Assembly (NCBI GenBank): GCA_022592445.1
Contig: JABYQR010000171.1
Location: forward strand, 27,430 to 91,429
Source: Cytidiella melzeri
Taxonomy: Eukaryota; Basidiomycota; Agaricomycetes; Polyporales; Irpicaceae
Direction: 5' to 3'
Length of the DNA: 64,000 bases
The notes below the pieces were generated by a model. It did not search any database, was not told the origin of the DNA, and worked only from the letters and a program-made list of their open reading frames with translations. The stretch's first letter is position 1. Each line of letters starts with the position of its first letter. This document shows, one piece after another, positions 33,106-48,556 of this stretch. Made by a program: the position numbers and the translations under genes.

Positions 33106-35183
33106 ATGGTTCTCACCTTCACTCGCGACTTTGACACGCCCTTGTACAAAGGCAAAATCTCTGTGAAGACTGGCCTCTTCATCAACAATGAATGGGTTGA
33201 TGCAGCTGAGAATGACACTATCGAGTAAGTCATCAACACCTTACTTTGATTCTGATAATGCTGATCATCCTAATTAGCACTATCGACCCTGGTATGCTTA
33301 TGAGGCTCTATATGATTTGAACGAGCTGTCAACCTTTGAAATTTAGCAACTGGCGAATTTATTACATCCATTGCCGATGCAACGGCCAAAGATGTAGACG
33401 CAGCCGTCAAGGCAGCAACGAATGCTTTCCTTACTACATGGGGCACTAGGACTCCAGCATCTGAGCGTGGCCGCTTGCTGAGCAAGCTCGCCGACCTAGT
33501 CGAGCGAGATGCAGACAAGCTGGCTGCGATCGAAGCTCTCGATGCGGGTAGGCTCCCCTCTTCCACCTTGCCCAGCAGCAACTTACGCATGGACCTACAG
33601 GCAAATTTTACCCGCATGCAAGACATATGGACTTGAACAACGTGATCAACACCCTACGATATTTTTCGGGTTGGGCAGACAAGGCAACCGGAAAGACAAT
33701 CGAGGTGCGTCACCAATCTGCAGTATATCTCGTCTCTGACAATATCCGCTTCGTTCAGACTAACGAGGGAAAGTTCGCATATACTCGCCACGAACCCATT
33801 GGTGTTGTCGTAAGTGTCCAGTCGGTTCGATACTGACATTAGCGTTTGCTTAGAGTTGAATAGGCAGCAATCGTTCCTTGGAACTTCCCTTGTATGTCCA
33901 AGCTGAACTCTACAGTCGCGTTAAACTCACAACTGTGTCAAAGTGATGATTGCCAGCTGGAAGATTGCTCCTGCTCTGGCCACTGGCAACTCATTGATTA
34001 TCAAACCGTCCGAAGTCACTTCGTTGAGCTTGCTCTACTTCGCGGATCTCGTCAAAGAAGCAGGCTTTCCTGCCGGCGCTTTCAATGTCGTCACAGGGTA
34101 TGGTAGGACCGCTGGCCAAGCTCTCAGTGAACACGCCGAGATTCGCAAGATCTCCTTCACCGGTAGCACGCTCACAGGCCGTAGAATCATGGAGACGGCC
34201 GCGAAAACCAATCTGAAGCGAGTCACACTCGAGCTCGGTGGAAAGTCGGCAAACGTCGTCTTTGATGACGCAGATCTTGAGCAGGCCATCAAGTACACCG
34301 CTCTCGGCATCTTGTGAGTGGTCACCAAGGTGCAAATTTCGGCCTTCATTTTCTGACATCATGAGCACGTATAGCTTCCACAGCGGCCAAATGTGTGCAG
34401 CAGGCTCTCGGATATATGTTCAGTCCAAGATATACGATGACTTTGTCAAGGGCCTCACGGCTGCCGCTCAGGCTGCCAAGGGAGGCAGCGGCTTCGAACC
34501 TACCACAACATCTGGCCCTGTCGCCTCGGAGCTTCAGTTTGATGTATGTGGCATGATGTGCTTGATTTTCCATTCATGCGTTAACGAGGGTTTTTTCTCT
34601 CCTTCTCCCCAGCGTGTCATGGATTACATCAAATCTGGGAAGGAAGCCGGCGCGACGCTCGTCACGGGTGGCGAGCGTATCGGAAACAAGGGCTACTACA
34701 TCCAGCCAACGATCTTCGCGGACGTCAAAACCGACATGAAGATCGTTCAGGAGGAGATCTTTGGTCCTGTCGGTGTCATCGTCAAGTTCGACACAGACGA
34801 GGAGGCCCTCAAACTTGCCAACGACAGCGTCTTCGGCCTGTCCACCGCTATCTTCACCACCAACATCAACCGCGCCATCAACTTTTCCAACAAGGCCGAG
34901 TCCGGCAGTGTCTTTGTATGTGAAACCGTTTTCGCTACTCCCTTCGCTTCTGCTGACTGCCTTTTTTTTCTTCTTGGCAGGTCAACATGGCTTCTCTACC
35001 CGACTATCAGCTCTCGTTTGGAGGCTACAAGGAGTCTGGCTTTGGGAAGGATATGGGCGAATATGCTCTTGAATCGTACGTGCCCGCTTGCGTAACATCA
35101 AACCTACTACAAGTTCACTTCGAGCCTTATGCAGATACACCAATGTCAAGGCCGTTCACATCAACACTGGGATGAGGGTGTGA
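33106..35183 (+). CDS. NAD(P)+-dependent aldehyde dehydrogenase
   Basis: Oxidises aldehydes to carboxylic acids (acetaldehyde to acetate in many fungi). Eleven exons give exactly 500 residues, the usual family length: 33106-33224, 33278-33291, 33347-33547, 33601-33704, 33759-33809, 33864-33891, 33944-34313, 34375-34543, 34613-34915, 34981-35075 and 35135-35183. Motifs in order are IVPWNFPLMIASWK, KPSE, the cofactor loop FTGSTLTGR, the general base in LELGGKS, the catalytic cysteine in [19 protein letters not shown], and [13 protein letters not shown] near the end. There is no targeting peptide, so it is probably cytosolic. Exon 2 is only 14 nt but is needed to keep frame and the DTIDPATGEF segment. 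Which aldehyde it prefers cannot be told. Confidence 0.95.
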
Positions 35184-35526
35184 TGAGCTCACGTGTTTCG
35201 TGCTGGGAGAAAGTACAGGAAGAGGCACAATTACAGATCATACAATGTATGAATGATAGAAATCAATTCGCGCACGCTCAGATATCTCGATTGCAATGCA
35301 CCGTTCGCCGTGTATGTGAGCACAGCTGCGTAATCCAATCATACGTCGAAGCATATCCATAATATTCAAGGTATTCACATTGGGGTGTACATGTCGAATA
35401 CCGCAAAGACCCCACGACGAGATGAGAATATGACGAGCATCTAACAAACAAAAAGACGTAGGGAACCTAAGCCATTCCATATAAAGCCTACATACCCTAA
35501 TATCAGCATAGCGGTCAGTATGACAA
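35184..35526. other. Convergent 3' intergenic region
   Basis: 343 bp between the stop codons of aldehyde dehydrogenase (plus) and CAF-1 (minus). It holds only 3' ends as far as I can see, with no strong hairpin terminator (not expected in eukaryotes). Confidence 0.6.
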
Positions 35527-38471
35527 CTACGGCTTTCTTACCTTGATCTCAGTTTTGACTGTCCAAACTTTCTTGTCCTTCTCGCTCACCTCCTTCACCT
35601 TCGCCTCAATGGCATTCTTCTTGATCCTCGGGAAATTCTCAACCTTCGCCAGGTTGCTGAGATCTTTGTACACGGATTCAATGATAAAAGTCAGGTTTCC
35701 TGTATCGAGTTCCTTGATTTTCGCAATAAGGATTGGCATTTGTGCATCTGGGAAGCTCGTCTTCGGCTGCGGAGCAGGTCGCTTTGGCACAACAGCAGCA
35801 GAGCTTGACAGCAGCGGCACAGCGCCTGACCCAGATGTGGAAGAAGCTAGCGATGTGTTGCTCAAACGTGAAGGAAGATGAGGTACTGCGAATCCCGAAT
35901 TCGTCTCTGTTGGCTGAGTCTTGGACAGCGACGAGTCCAGCATAGGCGCGGACACGAAAGTGAATGGGTCGATGGGCAATGGGGTATCTGTGAAGGCATG
36001 TAAGTCGAGGTATCTTCACTCGCAAAACGCAACGAACCGTTGAATATATGTATTCTGTGAGCATTAAAAGGTTCATACGTGCAGTCACCGATCTTCGACT
36101 CCCAACACGGCCCTTTTGTGAATGGAACGAGAGGCACAACAACCTTCCGCTTCTTGTCGTCTGGTTTGACCTCACTTTCATCCGGTTTCTGCGCTTTCCG
36201 CTTTTGTACAAGAGGTGGGAACAGGTCAGGAGAGCCAAAGCGTGCGTCGATGGGCGATCCAGGTTCGACGGCTTCATCGTCATCTACAAGCCAACTATCC
36301 AAGTCAGAATCAGGTTCTTCAGTCGCTGCTCCGTCCTCTTCATCCTCGTTGTCCAGAACATCGCCTTCCTCCTCCTCTTCCCACTCCTCCCCGCTGTCTA
36401 CGTCGTAGTCTAGGCTGACTACATCTCGAGAGAATGGCGTTCGAGGGCCCACATCCCTAGAGTTTCGTGTCCATGTGCCGAAGTAACCAGGCCGCGCGTC
36501 CTCGTGGAAGATTAGAACTTTGGCAGGGAAAACAGACCGGTTTCGCAATTGCGAGAGGAGAGACCGTACGGTCGGTACGTCTCCAGTGATCTCTGCCTCC
36601 GTCAGATTCTGCATGGTGGCACGAACGGTCTGCGGATGATATGAACGAAAAGTAGAATGACGGCGAGGCGGATAGCGAAGACGAGGCGGCCGTAGCGATG
36701 AGTGTAGAGAGGATAACGATTCGTGAAGGCGATCTGTGAGGAGTCATACCATGAATAATGAACATGTACGTAAAGCAGACTAACATACCCTCAGCTGTCA
36801 TTTGACCACGGTCGGGATTGTCATTTTGATGAGAAGCATCGTCCATAACTACGTCCTCATCTAATTTGAATGTCTCGGTCGTTGAAGCATGGTGTGTCAC
36901 CTCGTCGTTCTCAATCACGATAAGCTCTCTCGGAGCAAGTTCAGACTCGTTACCAAGTTTCTCATGGAACCAGTTCCCCGGTGCGAGCTCAGCGTCCTTC
37001 TTGAGTACGAATGGCCGGAAGATACGGTCGAACTCCGATTGGGAGTTCACCTCTTGATTCGGCTTGCCTTCGCGATCCTCAGGACTATCCTTTGATATAG
37101 AGCCCGACCTACTCCCGGATCCAGATGCGAGCGGCGCTTTAGTCTTCCCAAAGAAATTGGCCATGAGGTTTCTCGATTTATTCTGAGCCTCTTTCGCTTT
37201 CTTCTCCTTGTCCAATTTCGCCTGTCGTTTTTCTTGGCGTTCCTTCTCCTGTAATCACGACTCTTAGTGGTTGAGAAAACGTGGTTTTGAAAACTTACCT
37301 TCGCTACCTTCTCAGGATCCATCGGTTTCTTAGGTCTCCCTACTCCATTCGCGTGTGCTGATGTATCGACCAGAGCCTCTTTGTCGTTCTCAGAGTCCGC
37401 ACCTACCTTCTTGAGCTTCGGAGAAGGTATTACCGCCCCTTGTACGGCGGGAAAGTGCGCTGTAGTGTCGGGCTCCTTGTCGACGGCTTTCGCTTTCACC
37501 TTGGTATTGCTTGACCCTTTACCGGCTGCAACAGTCTTGCCTCCCACCAGGGCATTACGATCGGCGTCCGGTAAGGCCAAGAACAAATTTGTCACATCTA
37601 GCTTGGCCTGAGCTTGGTCAGCGAATTGAGATCACGGGAGACGAAACCAGCGTATGAACCTGCTGTCTCTCCATTAGTCTTGCAGCAACCTTTTCCCGCG
37701 AAGCTTTCGGCAACCACTCTCGGAACTCGTCCTTTACCTCCCATCTCCAGATTTGCCAGGATGCAGGCACTCGCCCATTCGATGCATGAGACGCGTCCAA
37801 ACCGTAGTTCGTACGTGTCGCCAGGGACTTGACCGCTTTCTCGACAACCTCCTGGGAAAGAGCAGCAGAGACAGCCTTACTCTCCTCTTCGTCGTCGTCG
37901 TCTTGAGCTGGGAGTAGCTCATGCTGGATATGTTTGGCAAGTGCTTGTAGAGTCTTGTCGCTGATACATCGCATTCAGTTTGGCAATAACATGCCTGTTA
38001 CTTCAGGAATACGGCGCACCTCTCATGAACCATCTTAGCAATTAGCGGTCTGTGGTCATCTGGAACCGCGGTGAGCGCAGCGTCTTTACGCTCCAGCCTC
38101 TGCTCTAGCATCTCCCTGAAGCTGACAATTTCTGGTCGGAACAACCAGCTGTAAGTATTGAGGCTGAGGGTGCCACGTATTCCCGAATGACATCCGCACC
38201 TTGCATCGTCTCGGACATTTTCTCGAACGCGAGTGACTTCTGCTTGAGGACTAATTTTCCATTCTTGAGCTCCACAGCTAGTGGTCGGTCTGTTCTATTG
38301 TCTATGCACAAAGAAAATCGCGTCCATATGAGTTTGACGCGTCCCACTTCTTGCAGCGCACCTGTTATATTTGGGGCGGACACAGCTGTCACCACAATCA
38401 TTAGTTTGTTTATACAAGTCAAAGCATATCTACTCACTGCTGCTAGCATTGGTGTCCGCTATGACTGACAT
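35527..38471 (-). CDS. RLF2: Chromatin assembly factor 1, large subunit (p150/RLF2/CHAF1A)
   Basis: CAF-1 deposits newly made H3-H4 on replicated DNA behind PCNA. Eight exons read in frame to 824 residues: 38438-38471, 38200-38301, 38020-38131, 37660-37960, 37299-37607, 36789-37248, 36038-36733 and 35527-35987. Landmarks are ELKNGKLVLKQK near the N-terminus; a Lys/Glu/Arg-rich helix (EKERQEKRQAKLDKEKKAKE) matching the KER DNA-binding region, followed by NLMANFFGK, which resembles a PCNA-interacting motif but lacks the leading Gln; then KVLIFHEDARPGYFGTW and DYDVDSGEEWEEEEEG, the acidic histone-binding core; and YEPFNAHRIHIFNDTPLPID before the C-terminal winged-helix region. The start gives an 11-residue first exon. 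It is divergent from RFC4 across a 164-bp promoter. Confidence 0.93.
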
Positions 38472-38635
38472 GACGAAGGGTTTCGGTAGTCGTAGTGGTG
38501 GTCGTGGGGGCCATCCGAAACGCGTCTGAGGACCGTGACACCGCTTTGAGCGTGACATTCGTGACGCGACGCGACTAAATCGCGTCACGTCGAGTGTGGC
38601 GTCTCGCGAGCTCGGTTCTTCTCTCGACGACTCCG
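38472..38635. promoter_or_regulatory. Shared CAF-1/RFC4 promoter with MCB-like boxes and a palindrome
   Basis: The 164 bp between the two start codons contain a perfect MluI cell-cycle box ACGCGT at 38520-38525 and three ACGCGA variants (38564-38569, 38569-38574 and, on the other strand, 38580-38585). In Ascomycetes such boxes bind MBF and switch on replication genes at G1/S. The last two variants lie inside a 10-bp inverted repeat, CGTGACGCGA at 38560-38569 and its complement at 38580-38589 with a 10-nt spacer. Confidence 0.65.
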
Positions 38636-40075
38636 ATGACTCTCTTCCAACAGCAACCATATCGTCAACCTGTAAAGCGCGAGGTGGACAACACGCTGCA
38701 GCCATGGGTGGAGAAATAGTAAGCGACTGTCCCATCTCACTGTCGTCGGCCCTTTGTCTCAACTTGAAATACACAGTCGACCTCAATCTATCGAAGACGT
38801 CTCCTCACAAGAACATACCGTCGCTGTACTGCGAAAGACTCTCACATCAAGTAACGTAAGCTATTGTTGCGCACTTTGATTCCCCAATACATGCTGATTG
38901 TCTGTGGTCAAGCTCCCACATATGTTATTCTACGGACCACCAGGGACAGGAAAGACATCTACCATTCTAGCCTTGGCGCGCCAACTCTTTGGGTAGGCTA
39001 CGCCCGTAAAGTGCTCATTATTATGATGCTGAATATCGGATGAAAAGTCCAGACAATTTTCGTGCCCGCGTGCTTGAACTGAATGCCTCTGACGAGCGCG
39101 GCATCTCCATCGTTCGCGAGAAGATTAAAGACTTTGCTCGCCAAACTCCTCGTGCACAGGCAGCTGTATCCTCAGATGGGAAAACATACCCATGTCCGCC
39201 TTACAAGATCATCATTCTCGACGAAGCAGACTCCATGACTCAAGACGCACAAGCCGCCCTTCGTCGAATCATGGAAAACTACGCTCGGATAACTAGGTTC
39301 TGTCTAGTATGCAACTACGTTACAAGGTACGTATGTACGCGCGCCCTTACCACCGAAGGACATCCTAACAGAACCGGTAGAATCATCGATCCTCTCGCTT
39401 CCCGTTGCTCCAAATTCCGCTTCAAACCCCTCGACAGCAGCTCAACCTCACAACGCCTCACCCAAATAGCTCTCGCAGAAAACATCTCCCTAGACCCTTC
39501 CGTCATTGACACGCTCATAAGCACTTCCCAAGGGGACCTCCGGCGATCCATAACCTACTTGCAATCAGCCTCACGACTTGCCAACAGCACAAACCCCCCA
39601 ACGCCCATAACGTCAGTGGACATTCAAGAGATCGCAGGCGTGGTTCCCGACACTGTTGTCAACGGATTCGCAGCAACGTTGGGAATCGAAGTTGACACCC
39701 CAGGCGGCGACATGGACGTAGACAAGAACAAGATTAGCGTCAAGGCTCAAGGCTTTGAGGACATCCGGCGGAAAGTTAAATATATCGTAAGAGAGGGATA
39801 CTCTGCTTCTCAACTGCTGTCGCAGGTAATGTTTCTCAAGGTTTCAGATGAATGATTTCCGAGGTTGAGTTTTTGTCCCACAGTTTCACGACCTCATCGT
39901 TGAGCATCCTACACTCGCCGCCTTATACAAAGCAAAGAGCGCTCTCGCAATAGCGGAAGCAGACAAGGCCCTCTGCGACGGTGCAGACGAGGAACTCTGG
40001 ATTCTAGAGGTTGCCCTGCGCGTTCACAGAGCGGTCTCGTCAGACACACTTCCACAAAACAAAAACATCCCTTAG
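38636..40075 (+). CDS. RFC4: Replication factor C subunit RFC4 (yeast Rfc2)
   Basis: A small subunit of the RFC clamp loader, which opens PCNA and places it on primer-template DNA using ATP. Six exons give 385 residues: 38636-38718, 38777-38855, 38913-38992, 39048-39326, 39381-39825 and 39884-40075. The sequence shows [15 protein letters not shown] near the N-terminus, Walker [23 protein letters not shown], Walker [11 protein letters not shown], and the SRC motif [12 protein letters not shown], then the C-terminal collar helices ([19 protein letters not shown]). Exon 3 starts [15 protein letters not shown], closest in memory to yeast Rfc2 and human RFC4 rather than the other small subunits. 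The start [12 protein letters not shown] is the first ATG in the spliced frame. It shares a promoter with the CAF-1 large subunit. Confidence 0.94.
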
Positions 40076-40423
40076 TAGATTCTGCTTTGTTACCTCAGTT
40101 TGTCGTTTTGCTGCTGATCGCTTTGTACGATACCCCCAGAAAATGAAAATACACCAAACACGTCACATTGTATATAAGTACACATTAAGTGTGTTCGCAA
40201 TCATGGGAAGGGAAAGAAAATGCGTCGTCAACGGAAACAATGAGACACACAAAGTTCAGATGAGGAGGTGACAACGGAGTGGGGGAAAGGATGAAGAAGG
40301 AGAAAAAGAGCTGTAAGGAAGTCTACATGAAGTAAGCTGAAAGAACAAACAGGCATGTGGATAACCCAGCCAAACCCATTCCATCCCACATCGGAGGGAA
40401 GGACAGAGCCCACACCGGTACCA
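40076..40423. other. Convergent 3' intergenic region RFC4/SIP5
   Basis: 348 bp between two stop codons. No gene, RNA or repeat is recognisable. Confidence 0.6.
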
Positions 40424-42460
40424 TCAACCGTTTCTTCCAGAAGACTCTGCCAAACCATTCGCTCTCTCCATATCCGAAGACGAATCCGTCGACTCAATGA
40501 GAGGTTTCTGAACAAGCGATGAAGTTGACGACGACGCCTCGGACGGAAGGTAATCATATGCCTCACCGTTCTCTGTGTCCTCACTGAGGACAGATGAGGC
40601 GAACGACTGTGATCGGACAGCTAAAGGCTGAAGAGGCGTCGCGAATCCTGCAACAGTGGGTGTAACAGAGTCTGAGACGGCCGGCTCGCTGCTGCTGGAA
40701 ACAGTAGCACTAGCTTCAGCTGCCGGGGTTTCGTCTGTTGCTGCAGCAGGGAGGACAACCTGAGATTGCGAGGTGTTAAGCTCCTCCTCTCGATCGGGAG
40801 CGGGTGTGGCCAGAGCGGACGCTGCTGATGTAGCACTTCTAAGAGCTGCTTCCAATGCACCCATTGGTCTCGGGGAAGGGGACCGTCTGATAGCAGGCAG
40901 ATCCAGGGAACTCCTCGAAAAGGTAGCCGATGTGCGAGGTGTCGTAGCGCTCCCGGTAATTGATTTAGCAGGCGAGGAAGGTGACAAAAGCGGAGGAGAT
41001 GGCACCGCAGAGGTGCTAGATGTGCTTTCAGGTAACGCCGTCGACGATGAACTGGGATTCTCAGCAACCTTCGAGGCAGCAGAGTTACTGGCTTCTTTTT
41101 TCTGTTTTTCTTCTTCCTCCTTCTGCTTTCGTTGTTGTTCCTCGTGATCAATCATGGACAATCGCATAGCTTCCATAATCATTAGCTGCAGAGAAACGCC
41201 AGGCCTTCAATGTCACCGGTAATGATGTGTGCAACCGTAGCACTCACCTCTTCCAGATCCTGTCCGCCCAAGCCCATCTGACCAAGTATCTGGTTCAATT
41301 CCTGGTTAGGCTGTCTCCTTCGGGAACGCCTGCTCCCTCGGTCTGCTCCACCACCACTGCCTTCAGCTTGCTCAGCTGGAACCTCTTCAGTCGGTAAGGC
41401 GTGCACCCTCCCACTGGTAATACCGATGGGGATGAGACGATCACCAACCTGCCGCATGACGATGCGACGATTTGCTCGACGTGCCACAGTCGCACGAACA
41501 GCGGCCAGCTTTGCCTCCCAATCCGGTCGAATCTGGTCTGTTGTCACAAGGCGTAAGAATCAATACGTAATAATGAACAGGAAGCTGCGTTACTGATGGC
41601 ATATACTCACCAATGGTAACAACTTCAGGTGCATCAGCGCCGAAACTCTTGCGCCGCGTCTTCAGTGCTTCAGTGGGGTTCGAGGATGTTGTGTTATTCT
41701 TGGACAGGTCAGACAATACCGGCGGAGGCTGGAAGATACAAGTAACGCGTATTTTAGGATCCCACATTCAGCGGCAGAGAAACGACTGACCCATCCTTCA
41801 CTGCCAATGCCAGTGCGCCATGAGGGAGGGGTATACACAACCCCAAAGTTCTCTTGGACACAATAAGGGCATGTAGCATGTTCCGAGACAAGATGAGTGG
41901 TGGTAGGGTCGGCACGCTTGATTTGTACAAAACACTCTGTGCAAATAGCTTGTTCGCAGCAGCGAGAGTGGTTGATGTTAGCGGGATAGTACTGGCGCAG
42001 AAGAGGGAACTGCATGAGCGAGGATCAAGCCAGGACTTGACATAGGACGCACCAGGAAACATATTGGACACTCGGCCGCTCCGTGATATATACCAAGCTC
42101 CGGCTGCTTGGGCTGCTCCTTGCATGCCTCCTTGGACGAGCCACTGTGCCGCTTATGATGTGTTCGCGAAGAGCTTGAGACTATGGACGCTGCGTCTACC
42201 CGTGTGCTGCTCGAGTCCGCGTCGGTGCTCTCCGGCTGCTGAGGCTCTTTCATATGCGCCAGAATCTGTTCATCGTCCCAGTCTTCTTCGTATTCCTCGA
42301 GTGGTCTATAGAATGGGGCTAGTTTGCGGTCGACGATGAGCTGGGTGACGATGTTCTGATTCCAATCTCGCGGGCCAGTGTAAACACCCTGAGGTGTGAG
42401 ATAGCCAAAGTCTACGGTATCGTCCTGATGACTGCGCCCTGAGGACGAGGCGTTTCCCAT
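40424..42460 (-). CDS. SIP5: SIP5-like protein (Snf1-interacting), zinc-binding
   Basis: In yeast Sip5 binds the Snf1 kinase and the Reg1/Glc7 phosphatase and is linked to glucose signalling. Five exons give 592 residues: 42053-42460, 41791-41991, 41611-41728, 41248-41537 and 40424-41185. The N-terminus MGNASSSGR has Gly at position 2 and small residues after it, a plausible N-myristoylation site. The zinc region reads CPICFLYYPANINHSRCC ... ICTECFVQIKR ... CPYCVQENFGVVYTPP, the hallmark of this family. The last exon starts with a helix (LMIMEAMRLSMIDHEEQQRK) and ends in a long Ser/Ala/Pro-rich tail that is probably disordered. The splice joining CPICFL to YYPAN uses the second of two in-frame acceptors, chosen by family spacing. 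It is divergent from the SERCA pump gene. Confidence 0.92.
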
Positions 42461-43100
42461 TACCGGTGGTAGTGTGTCACTGTTATGTGCGAGAGCGTCG
42501 AGGGCGGCGTGTGAGGGCGATGGACTGGGTTGAGGTCAGAGTCAAGTCACCTCGGAATTCCAGCTTGGTCACACGCGGCGCCTGTGCCGAGCTCTGCTTT
42601 CGACCTGAAGGTCATGTATTCATGTTCAAACAAGTTGGGCGACATACTTCACAATACACTAATTTCCCTTTACCTTTTGTATCGTACGTCCTACCAAGTC
42701 TCCAGAGAACAGACAACTAGCCATAGCAATGCTGGCCAATAGCCGGCGACAGATGTGTGAGGAATCTCGGGTGAAGCGAAATTATTGCGCCATTGTACCG
42801 GTGTATTTTGCCTTCGGGTAACGTTGTGGACTGCTGTTCCTCCCTCTGCTCAATGCCATACTGCCTACATCGTACTACCCAGCTCAAGCGTATGTTCCCG
42901 CCGTGGTGAGAGTCAGAATGACCGGGCGAGCTCACCCGGAAGTGTGCCACGTCAGCTTTCGTGTAATTTTCTTCAGCATTCTCGAGGTACGCGCCCGACA
43001 CCCTTAAGTATACTGCACCGGCCGAAAGACTGCTTCACACATCTTGCCTCCTCCCTCCAACTTCTGGGCTTGTACTCTTCACCACGACTTCAGTTTATAC
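42461..43100. promoter_or_regulatory. Divergent promoter region SIP5/SERCA
   Basis: 640 bp between two start codons, so it must hold both promoters. I see no convincing TATA box or repeated factor site. Short open frames here overlap each other and look like chance. Confidence 0.5.
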
Positions 43101-46798
<3,698 letters not shown>

Positions 46799-47513
46799 AC
46801 CCGAGTATGAATCTGTGGACAGGCTGCCTTTTGGTTGTTTAGTGGGCACGGTTAGAATCTCTAGAGCAGATTGAGAAAGAGAAGAACAAAAAGCGACGTT
46901 TTCCCCCTTCCGTAATTTATACCTTTGTGTAACTGTTTGAGAGACCCCAGGTCGTCATCCATCTCAGCTTGCTAAATCCAATCAACACGACATTGTCTGG
47001 ATATCTCCTTTGCAGGATATGCGAAAATCACCGTTGACTGTGTTTCTCTAGTATAAACGCATGATCAGTCGCACGGTCGATCGTGGACGTCTCTGCAACG
47101 GGGCTGCAGGGGATTCGAGTTGTGCATAACCGAAATGGCCGACGGTTATGTCCTCATCCCACCACATGAGTGGGTATATCACATTCTTCAGATTTTTCTT
47201 GTACAAATGCACACATTGTGACGCCACCGGGATCGGACAGAAGCTCGTAACTTATATGTAACATGCCACGGTACATACATGTGGGACGGTCCCGAGAGCC
47301 TGAGAACAACAAACCTAGAATCAAACACACCGGTTGGGAAGTTGCGAATTGTGAAAAAGCATCACGCGTTAACTTGTGCATACAAGTCTAAACCTTCGTA
47401 GAGAAGTATGGAAACGTTCTCAGCTCCCGGTTGTTTGTGAAACTTGTCGGGTCCGAGTCCGGCAGTCGTGGAATACTTGGTATTCAACGTTATCAAGCAG
47501 CTGGTCCACGGTT
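46799..47513. other. Intergenic after SERCA
   Basis: About 715 bp between the SERCA stop and the MITE. The SERCA 3' UTR is presumably here. No gene or RNA is recognised. Confidence 0.55.
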
Positions 47514-47518
47514 TAATA

Positions 47519-47863
47519 GGGTCGCTCAGAGTTGGCGCAGCGGCGCAGCTCGCAGCTCGCAGCGCCGGCTATTGAACCGGTCCGAGGGGCGCTTGTCGTA
47601 TTAGGTAGTCACAAAGATGTAACAGTCTAGCTTTCTTATTACTTGAACCTTGTGTTTCTTGATGTGGTTCATAACTATGAAATGTTTCTTTATTCTGAAG
47701 GCTGATCTATGTAAGCTACTTGAGCACAAGCAAAAAAATCCCACAACAATTGCAAGCACATTTGTGACAGTTTGTGACTGCTTACATCACCTTCCTCTTT
47801 GGGGTGATAGACGCCGGAGCGGCGGACTGCGAGCGGCGGCGCTGCGCCAACTCTGAGCGACCC
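47519..47863. mobile_element. MITE with 24-bp perfect terminal inverted repeats
   Basis: A 345-bp element beginning GGGTCGCTCAGAGTTGGCGC and ending in its exact complement. The perfect match extends 24 bp, and looser similarity (CTCGCAG) to about 37 bp. The flanks are TAATA on both sides (47514-47518 and 47864-47868), a 5-bp duplication. It has no coding capacity. The TIRs are GC-rich while the centre is A/T-rich. I cannot assign the superfamily; a 5-bp duplication is unusual for common fungal MITEs, and the TAA inside it would also suit a Harbinger-type 3-bp site. Confidence 0.85.
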
Positions 47864-47868
47864 TAATA

Positions 47869-48556
47869 GCAGCTATGTGGATAATATTCTTCGTTGCCGC
47901 TGCTTCGGCCGCCGCCAGTTCGCCAATGTTAACGCGGACTGTATTACCACTAGTGGGCCACACACACGCTTGGCAGTGAGCACAGCTGTAGTGAGTACCT
48001 ACGCCACATGCATTGAGTGGCGGAGGGTTGTCGCTCCTTTTGAATGTCGTCGGTGAACTCGGACAGCTGGGAACAACCGCATACAGTAAGAAGCGACAGT
48101 AAGTATATGCTGTTTGAATATTCAAATTAGAGCTGGGACATCGTTACTGTAATGCTACAAAAATATATGCACGAACAAGAATGTGTAAGAAAGGGAGGAA
48201 TATCAAGGAAACAGAAAAAGTGCGAGAATACGTTATTATGTTATTACCGAATGGATGGATGGGACTGTGTGAGGATGAGACATGTACGACGGTAGTGAAA
48301 CATGCAACAAAATGAGGGTAAAGACGACAAACATGATGCAGAGTTCAAACAAGGACAGAGAGAAAAGTTTGAAGTTCGTTTGAGGTCACAGAACACGGGG
48401 TGAGACAAAGGGAGCGTGATAAGTGACCCTAAGACACAGATGGATGCGCAATCCCTTGAGCTGATCACAAACCGAGATGAGAATCACGGTGCTTGGTGTA
48501 TGCGAAACAGAAGATCGCACCCCGGTGGCTGAGCAACACGCGGCAGAAAACGTCCG
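47869..48556. other. Intergenic between MITE and arrestin-like gene
   Basis: Holds the 3' side of the arrestin-like gene. No gene or RNA is recognised. Confidence 0.5.
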
